The translations under genes and the position numbers were made by a program. A stretch of DNA of 10,110 nucleotides from Verrucomicrobiia bacterium. GTDB lineage: Bacteria; Verrucomicrobiota; Verrucomicrobiia; Opitutales; Opitutaceae. Shown one piece after another: positions 5,943-10,110 of this stretch. The first letter of the stretch is position 1, and each line of letters opens with the position of its first letter. The DNA lies in the NCBI GenBank assembly GCA_030424825.1, contig JAUHWE010000118.1:1-10110 (forward strand). The letters are read 5' to 3'. The notes under the pieces were generated by a model. The model searched no databases, was not told where the DNA came from, and saw only the letters and a list, made by a program, of their open reading frames with translations.

Positions 5943-6881
5943 ATGCAACGCGTTCCCCTTACCCAATCAACCTCAACTACTCTGCCTGCCTTACTTCTCC
6001 TTTCCCTTCTTCTGGCTCCCATACTGTTCTCCCAGGATTCGTCGAATGACGGCAAACTCCGTATTATCGTCATTGGGGCTCATCCGGATGACGCGGAACT
6101 CGAAGCAGGGGGCACTGCGGCGTTGTGGGCTGCCCAAGGGCATCACGTGAAATTCGTTTCCACGACGAATGGTGATATTGGACACGCCCGTGAAGCGGGG
6201 GCGCCCTTAGCGGTGCGTCGGACAAAAGAGGTTGAAGAAGCGGACAAGGTGCTCGGCGTGGAGGCCACCGAAGTTTACGACATTCACGATGGCGAGCTAA
6301 TGCCTACGCTGGAGAATCGACGCAAGCTGACGAAGAGCATTCGTGAATGGAAAGCGGATATCGTCATCGCCCACCGACCCAACGACTATCACCCGGATCA
6401 CCGTTATACAGGGATACTCGTCCAGGATGCCGCGTTTATGGTTATCGTTAAGTCGTTCCTTCCCTCTGTTCCCAATTTGACGAAGAATCCAGTTTTTCTA
6501 TACACTGAGGACGGCTTTCAGAAACCCAACCCGCTAGATCCTGAAATCGTTGTCAGTATTGATAGCGTGATCGACCAGAAGATCGAAGCCCTTTGGAAAC
6601 TGGAGTCGCAAATCGAGAGTTACTGGGCTACTCGCAACTTCGAAAGCGTCGTACCCGTTCCGAAGAGCGGCCCCGAGCGTGCCGAGCGCAAAGCTCAATT
6701 GGCAAATACGATGAAACGTCGCTACGCTACGATTGCCAATCGATTTCGCGCTCAGCTGATCGAGCTTTACGGCAAGGAAAAGGGAGCAGCGGTGAAATAC
6801 GCGGAAGCCTTCGAGCTGTGTGAATACGGCACGCAGCCTACTCAGGAGGAACTCATGACATTGTTCCCTTTCTTTAATTAA
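5943..6881 (+). CDS. Secreted PIG-L family N-acetyl-sugar deacetylase
   Basis: A 312-residue exported protein. Residues 14-30 form a strongly hydrophobic signal segment (LPALLLLSLLLAPILFS). The mature part opens with the diagnostic AHPDDAELEAGG (46-57). His47 and Asp50 plus His153 in YHPDHR (149-154) are the expected zinc ligands, and Asp49 the likely general base, by comparison with MshB and related LmbE/PIG-L proteins. The family removes acetyl groups from N-acetylglucosamine-type sugars in GPI anchors, mycothiol, bacillithiol, antibiotics and glycans. Export suggests a role on extracellular or periplasmic glycans rather than thiol synthesis. The C-terminal part (about 210-312) is helical and charged, as in the longer bacterial members. 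The ATG follows AGGGA and a good TATAAT. The substrate is unknown. Confidence 0.9.
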   Translation: MQRVPLTQSTSTTLPALLLLSLLLAPILFSQDSSNDGKLRIIVIGAHPDDAELEAGGTAALWAAQGHHVKFVSTTNGDIGHAREAGAPLAVRRTKEVEEADKVLGVEATEVYDIHDGELMPTLENRRKLTKSIREWKADIVIAHRPNDYHPDHRYTGILVQDAAFMVIVKSFLPSVPNLTKNPVFLYTEDGFQKPNPLDPEIVVSIDSVIDQKIEALWKLESQIESYWATRNFESVVPVPKSGPERAERKAQLANTMKRRYATIANRFRAQLIELYGKEKGAAVKYAEAFELCEYGTQPTQEELMTLFPFFN

Positions 6882-6975
6882 CGTCAGATTGCGCTTCGTG
6901 CAAAAAGCGTTCCTTAGCGCTCGCATTCAACACGGGATCCGCTGAATCCGACCGCTGCCTGGGCCACTAAGTGTT

Positions 6976-7629
6976 CTACTTCCCGCTGTATCCAAATACC
7001 GTTTCAAATCCCTCGGCGATGATCTTGTTGATGATCGCTTTGGTGGCCTCAGTGTCATTCACGAAAGGAAATTCTGTTTCTGGTACGGGTCGCTCGAGAA
7101 ACTCGCACAAGGGTCCCCACCCGTCTTTCATTTCGAAGACCAAAAGACGCGAAGCGGGGATCGATTGGCGCACCTCTTCAACATGCTCTTCGAATCGACG
7201 AATCAAATGCTCTTTATCGTGCATTCTATCTTGCAGGTAGTCGTTGATGGTCAGTTTGATAAAATCGCCCATCTCCACATTTCTCAGATACTCGATCCAA
7301 TGGGGGGCAAAGATGGTCTCTTGAGTTGATTTAAACCAACGCTCCGGATCCCGGATCGTTAGGACGACTTTGGCGTTGGGGTAGTAATCCGCCAAGGCTT
7401 GGTAGCTCGAACAGGAAGGGAAATCGACGGTCGATGTGTACCCATTAAAAAGAGCGTCCCAGTCCGGATGGCCCTTGGCCGCATCAACCCATTTCTGCCA
7501 ATGCTTCGGTCCACGAGGGAGACACTCCACCATGTGGTAGCAAGGGCCCAATCCCAGCTGTTCCAAAGCGGCCTTTAAACTCATGGTTCCTGTCCGACCG
7601 AAACCTGCTCCAATTACCTCTAATGCCAT
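6976..7629 (-). CDS. Sulfotransferase family protein (Sulfotransfer_4-like)
   Basis: A 217-residue probable PAPS-dependent sulfotransferase. The N-terminal strand-loop-helix GFGRTGTMSLKAALEQLG (residues 9-26) is the 5'-phosphosulfate-binding loop. TIRDPERWFKST (about 91-102) provides the conserved Arg and Ser of the 3'-phosphate site. The same layout is typical of the small sulfotransferase family often annotated by the GFGRTGTxSL motif. There is no signal peptide, so it should be cytoplasmic; the acceptor is unknown. The frame opens at a TTG (7633-7635), but the ATG at 7627-7629 is the better start because a strong AAGGAG lies 7 nt upstream of it and only 1 nt from the TTG. It converges with the PIG-L gene across 94 bp containing no clear terminator. 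Confidence 0.88.
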   Translation of the reverse strand: MALEVIGAGFGRTGTMSLKAALEQLGLGPCYHMVECLPRGPKHWQKWVDAAKGHPDWDALFNGYTSTVDFPSCSSYQALADYYPNAKVVLTIRDPERWFKSTQETIFAPHWIEYLRNVEMGDFIKLTINDYLQDRMHDKEHLIRRFEEHVEEVRQSIPASRLLVFEMKDGWGPLCEFLERPVPETEFPFVNDTEATKAIINKIIAEGFETVFGYSGK

Positions 7630-7636
7630 ATTCAAA

Positions 7637-7642
7637 CTCCTT
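7637..7642 (-). promoter_or_regulatory. Shine-Dalgarno sequence that sets the sulfotransferase start
   Basis: The minus strand reads AAGGAG with 7 nt to the ATG at 7627-7629 and 1 nt to the upstream TTG. It therefore selects the ATG. It is the strongest, best-spaced ribosome binding site in the window. Confidence 0.8.
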
Positions 7643-7654
7643 TTAAGTTCTCAT

Positions 7655-7683
7655 CGGAGATGTTCCGAAACACCGGAGTTCCG
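7655..7683. promoter_or_regulatory. Paired CGGA-TCCG motifs in the sulfotransferase leader
   Basis: CGGAGATGTTCCG (7655-7667) and CGGAGTTCCG (7674-7683) are two neighbouring imperfect palindromes built from the same CGGA/TCCG half-sites, spaced 5 and 2 nt apart, just upstream of the sulfotransferase ribosome binding site. They could be paired operator sites or leader structure. Low confidence. Confidence 0.25.
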
Positions 7684-7729
7684 ACGCAGTACATATATCG
7701 ACTAGTTTTTTATTGGGTGGTTTCAAGGC

Positions 7730-7745
7730 TTATATCATGATATAA
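7730..7745. promoter_or_regulatory. 16-bp perfect palindrome upstream of the sulfotransferase gene
   Basis: TTATATCATGATATAA is perfectly self-complementary over 16 bp and lies about 100 nt upstream of the sulfotransferase ATG. On the minus strand it is followed 4 nt later by TTGAAA, a possible -35. It suits an operator for a dimeric regulator. No family can be named. Confidence 0.4.
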
Positions 7746-7789
7746 ATGGATCGACCGAGACGGTTTGAGTAAATTGTGACGGCATTTTT

Positions 7790-7815
7790 GCCCGAACCAT
7801 TAGGGCGGGTTTTTT
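7790..7815 (+). terminator. Orphan terminator-like hairpin
   Basis: CCCG (7791-7794) pairs with CGGG (7806-7809), or alternatively GCCC (7790-7793) with GGGC (7803-7806), followed at once by six T residues. It reads rightward, but no plus-strand gene lies upstream, so it might end a short untranslated RNA or be a repeat remnant. The stem is weak. Confidence 0.3.
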
Positions 7816-7865
7816 AATACATCGTATTCGGCCTACCTGCTTGGTCCTAGATGCGATGTATTTTT
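7816..7865 (+). repeat. 12-bp inverted repeat with T-tail
   Basis: AATACATCGTAT (7816-7827) is complementary to 7851-7862 at 11 of 12 positions (the odd pair is T-G), with a 23-nt loop. The right arm runs into TTTTT (7861-7865). It could be a rightward terminator or the remnant end of an older element. It abuts the candidate MITE. Confidence 0.45.
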
Positions 7866-7871
7866 ATCTTA

Positions 7872-8032
7872 GAGAGTATCCAATAAGTCTTATTCAAGCC
7901 CATGTTCACATATCTATCATTAGATTTTGTATTGTAGGTCGTCTCGCTGAGGCGACTTTCAAATCATCGGCGGGCCAGCGGCCCCGCCCTACAGTTCGAT
8001 TCACGCGAAAATTTCTTTTATTAGACACTCTC
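7872..8032. mobile_element. Candidate MITE (IS5-like ends, TTA target duplication)
   Basis: The left end GAGAGTATCCAATAAG (7872-7887) and the inverted right end GAGAGTGTCTAATAAA (8032 back to 8017) match at 13 of 16 positions. Both are flanked by TTA in direct orientation (7869-7871 and 8033-8035). The 161-bp interior encodes nothing. Short non-coding elements with GAG-type ends and a TNA target duplication resemble non-autonomous derivatives of IS5-family (IS1031-group) elements. That family link is inference. The arms extend imperfectly outward (TATCTTA against TATCTAA), so a TA duplication with slightly longer arms is an alternative boundary. Confidence 0.5.
7933..7993. repeat. REP-like double-hairpin palindromic element
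   Basis: A 61-bp unit is bounded by TGTAGG (7933-7938) and its complement CCTACA (7988-7993). Inside, GTCGTCTCGCTGAGGCGAC (7938-7956) folds into an 8-bp stem with a GCT loop. A second GC-rich hairpin (7969-7988) pairs GGCGGG with CCCGCC, with further inner pairs and an AGC loop. Read on the opposite strand, the second hairpin has the same CGCTG centre, so the unit is two diverged head-to-head copies, as in REP/BIME elements of other bacteria. Such units are usually dispersed through a genome and mobilised by RAYT transposases; neither point can be tested here. Confidence 0.6.
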
Positions 8033-8070
8033 TTAGATACCTTTATTTCGACTACGCGAATGCAATTGGG

Positions 8071-10110
8071 CTACTTTTGCGGCAAAGCGAACGCAATAAT
8101 CGCATCGCCCGATGCGGTTCGGTGAACCTTCTGCCCGCCTCCTGCACAGATAACGACGTATTGACGTCCATCGATCTCGTAAACCGATGGGGTCGCATAG
8201 CCTCCATAGGGAAGTTTGAATTCCCAGAGAATCTTTCCGGTTTCCGTATCAAAAGCGCGAAATTTTTCATCCGCAGTTGCTCCGATAAACACCAATCCTC
8301 CCGCCGTCGCGACCGCCCCTCCAAAATTCCGGGAGCCGGTGTCGCGCAAGCCGAGTTCAACCAATTCCGGATATTCGCCTAGTGGAACCTTCCATTTAAT
8401 CGTTCCTTTCGACAAATCCACTGCGGCAAGGCTGCCGTAAGGAGGAGTGAAAAGCGGCAGTCCATCGTCGTCGATAAACCGCTTGTAGCCATTCATTAAG
8501 TACACGGTTTTGGTTTTACGCCCCTGTAGGTCCACTGCCCCTCCGTCCGGATTCCTAATGTAGCTGAGCAGCCCATCCAATTGTTCATCCGAAAAACTTT
8601 GATAGGGTTGCATGGCGCCCTTGCCTTGACGAATGATGCCGCGCAACTCTGCATCTGATTTGGGGTTGCTTGCCAGAGCCGGAATCACTGGCGGAACTCC
8701 TTTCAGCTCCAGTCCGTGGCAGGATGAGCAATTGAGTTGATAGAGCAGCTTCCCTTTGTCGTAACTACTCAGATCCGATTCGTCTTTTAGGAGCACGGTC
8801 GGCGTCAGTTTCACCAAGTTCGTGCTTTCGTTCACATTAACGTACAAGAGATTGCGATCTGAATCGAAAGAGGCTCCATGGTACTCCATACCACCCGACA
8901 TCCCTGGCAAAAGAATGTGGCCGTTCGCGCTGAATGGCTGAAACATGACCGATGGGCCGTACGCGTCAAAAACGGCCAAGGCCTTAGCTGCCGCCTCTGG
9001 AGTCCGCTTCGTGAGATCGGCCTCCGTAAAGCCCTGCCGCACGAGCGGAGGTGGCTTGAGCGGAAACGGCTGCGTAGGCCAGGCTTCTTCCCCTGGAATA
9101 TCGGAAGACGGAACCGGTCGTTCTTCGACTGGGTGCAATGGTTCTCCTGTTTCTCGATCCAAAACGAAGAGATACCCCATCTTGGTTCCTTGAACGACTG
9201 CGTCGCGTGATTTTCCGTTGATATCCAGTTCGACCAGCATTGGCGCCGGCGGATTGTCCATGTCCCAGATATCGTGGTGTACAGTTTGGTAGTGCCAAAT
9301 CCGTTCCCCAGTCCGGGCATTCAAGGCGAGAACGCAATTGCCGAAAAGATTCTGTCCCTTACGGTTCGCTCCGTAAAAGTCGTAGGTCGGTGAGCCGGTT
9401 GCGGCAAAGACCCATCCTCGTTCCTCATCGATGGTGAGCCCACCCCACGGATTCGCTCCGCCGTAACTTTCGCCCTCGACCCAATCCCAAGTTTCGTATC
9501 CAAACTCTCCCTCTTGGGGAAGGGTGTGGAAGATCCACCGAAATTCACCGGTCAGGGTGTCATACGCCCGAATATGTCCGGGAGAGGAGCCGAAGCCTTC
9601 CCCTACTCGAGTCCCGAGAATCAGGAAATTTTCGAATACGGCCGCTGGGGACGTCATGTTCGTATCCACACGCTCTGGATCAATCCCGAGATTATGCCGA
9701 AAATCGAGTCTACCGCTTTTGCCGAAAGAAGTGATCAAAGAACCCGATCGGGCATCGATCGCGTAGATGAAAGACTCGGTTGAAAAGAAGATACGCTGAT
9801 TCTCCCCATCTGACCAATAAGCCACCCCTCGGCTCGTCACTGAGTAATTGCTTCCCTTTTGGGCGTCCGTTCTGGGATCGTAGCTCCAAAGGCTTTCGCC
9901 CGTAGCCGCGTTTAAAGCCAGTAGTCGACCAGCGGGAGACACGAGGTAGAGCGTTCCTTCAATGATAACCGGATTAGACTGGATCGAGGAACTGCGCGTC
10001 GCGTCGCCGGTTCGATAGGTCCAAGCGACTTCCAATTGAGCTACGTTTGAAGCGTTTATTTGGTTGAGGGAAGAGAACTGGTTCGCACCTTGGTCGCCAC
10101 GATAGATCCC
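8071..10110 (-). CDS. PQQ-dependent dehydrogenase with inserted cytochrome c domain (5' end beyond the window)
   Basis: The frame has 679 codons before its TAG and is open to the right edge. The first visible residues, GIYRGDQGANQFSSLNQIN, belong to the usual start of the PQQ propeller, so only the signal peptide and a few residues should be missing; the TTG at 10033-10035 is not the true start. Repeated blade motifs such as ALNAATGESLW, AYDTLTGEFRW and AFDTETGKILW mark an eight-bladed quinoprotein. HHDIWDMDNPPAP and QGTKMGYLFVLDRETGE correspond to the catalytic Asp and PQQ-binding Lys regions of membrane glucose dehydrogenase. CSSCH at 8716-8730 binds haem c, with Met in GAMQPY (about 115 nt further on) as probable sixth ligand. 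This cytochrome domain sits between propeller blades, not at the end. The enzyme oxidises an alcohol or aldose in the periplasm and passes electrons through its own haem. The substrate is unknown. Confidence 0.93.
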   Translation of the reverse strand, partial: GIYRGDQGANQFSSLNQINASNVAQLEVAWTYRTGDATRSSSIQSNPVIIEGTLYLVSPAGRLLALNAATGESLWSYDPRTDAQKGSNYSVTSRGVAYWSDGENQRIFFSTESFIYAIDARSGSLITSFGKSGRLDFRHNLGIDPERVDTNMTSPAAVFENFLILGTRVGEGFGSSPGHIRAYDTLTGEFRWIFHTLPQEGEFGYETWDWVEGESYGGANPWGGLTIDEERGWVFAATGSPTYDFYGANRKGQNLFGNCVLALNARTGERIWHYQTVHHDIWDMDNPPAPMLVELDINGKSRDAVVQGTKMGYLFVLDRETGEPLHPVEERPVPSSDIPGEEAWPTQPFPLKPPPLVRQGFTEADLTKRTPEAAAKALAVFDAYGPSVMFQPFSANGHILLPGMSGGMEYHGASFDSDRNLLYVNVNESTNLVKLTPTVLLKDESDLSSYDKGKLLYQLNCSSCHGLELKGVPPVIPALASNPKSDAELRGIIRQGKGAMQPYQSFSDEQLDGLLSYIRNPDGGAVDLQGRKTKTVYLMNGYKRFIDDDGLPLFTPPYGSLAAVDLSKGTIKWKVPLGEYPELVELGLRDTGSRNFGGAVATAGGLVFIGATADEKFRAFDTETGKILWEFKLPYGGYATPSVYEIDGRQYVVICAGGGQKVHRTASGDAIIAFALPQK

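Larger units (their letters stand above)
7630..8070. other. Repeat-rich intergenic region between sulfotransferase and PQQ dehydrogenase genes
   Basis: This 441-bp stretch holds no supported gene. From left to right it contains the sulfotransferase leader and candidate operators, an orphan terminator-like hairpin (7790-7815), a 12-bp inverted repeat with a T-tail (7816-7865), and a candidate MITE (7872-8032) enclosing a two-hairpin palindromic element (7933-7993). A 94-codon plus-strand frame across the repeats (7841-8125) has no protein-like features and runs into the antisense of the dehydrogenase gene. Confidence 0.6.

Noticed and set aside
7633..7635. TTG as the sulfotransferase start
   Set aside because: The AAGGAG is only 1 nt from this TTG but 7 nt from the ATG two codons later.
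7841..8125. 94-codon plus-strand frame through the repeat cluster
   Set aside because: It is made of inverted-repeat sequence and antisense of the PQQ gene, with no ribosome binding site or domain.
8052..9783. Many long frames on both strands within the PQQ dehydrogenase gene
   Set aside because: They are out-of-frame shadows of a gene whose own frame has clear PQQ and haem motifs throughout.
10033..10035. TTG as the start of the PQQ dehydrogenase
   Set aside because: The frame stays open for 25 more codons to the edge and those codons match the conserved beginning of PQQ dehydrogenases, so the gene starts outside the window.
1..10110. CRISPR arrays, tRNA, rRNA or a defence system
   Set aside because: No regularly spaced direct repeats, cloverleaf pattern or rRNA-like sequence was seen, and no gene matches a known defence family.

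Overview
The window looks like chromosomal DNA from a Gram-negative environmental bacterium, most likely a verrucomicrobial lineage (Opitutae-like). The clues are a small exported protein with a VPD-type CTERM sorting tail, paired ExbD genes, a periplasmic PQQ dehydrogenase with a built-in cytochrome c domain, a secreted PIG-L deacetylase and a Sulfotransfer_4-type sulfotransferase. GC is about 50% overall but falls to about 30% upstream of the CTERM gene. Many genes lack a clear Shine-Dalgarno sequence. The taxonomic call is inference; there is no rRNA or tRNA gene in the window.

Region 1 (1-3379, minus strand) is a compact gene train. In transcription order it holds a short orphan ORF, a short-chain dehydrogenase, two ExbD/TolR genes joined by 4-base stop/start overlaps, then argH (argininosuccinate lyase), then the first 38 codons of mutL, which runs off the left edge. 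No ExbB/TolQ partner of the ExbD pair is present.

Region 2 (3380-4306, plus strand) is an AT-rich stretch leading to a 194-residue exported protein. It has a signal peptide, a middle domain resembling the PA-IL/LecA lectin fold, and a VPD-CTERM tail. A strong intrinsic terminator follows it.

Region 3 (4307-6881) holds a GlpE-like rhodanese and a sterol-desaturase/fatty-acid-hydroxylase membrane enzyme on the minus strand. A 302-bp divergent intergenic region separates the hydroxylase from a secreted PIG-L family deacetylase on the plus strand.

Region 4 (6882-10110) holds a sulfotransferase (minus), a 441-bp intergenic region dense with inverted repeats, and a PQQ-dependent dehydrogenase with an inserted cytochrome c domain (minus). 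That gene is still open at the right edge, so its start is missing. The intergenic region contains a candidate 161-bp MITE (terminal inverted repeats and TTA target duplication) with a two-hairpin REP-like palindrome inside it.

Apart from the SDR-exbD-exbD and argH-mutL trains, the genes do not form an obvious single pathway. The most unusual signals are the nested repeat element, the lectin-like CTERM protein, and the ExbD pair coupled to a dehydrogenase where an ExbB gene would be expected.
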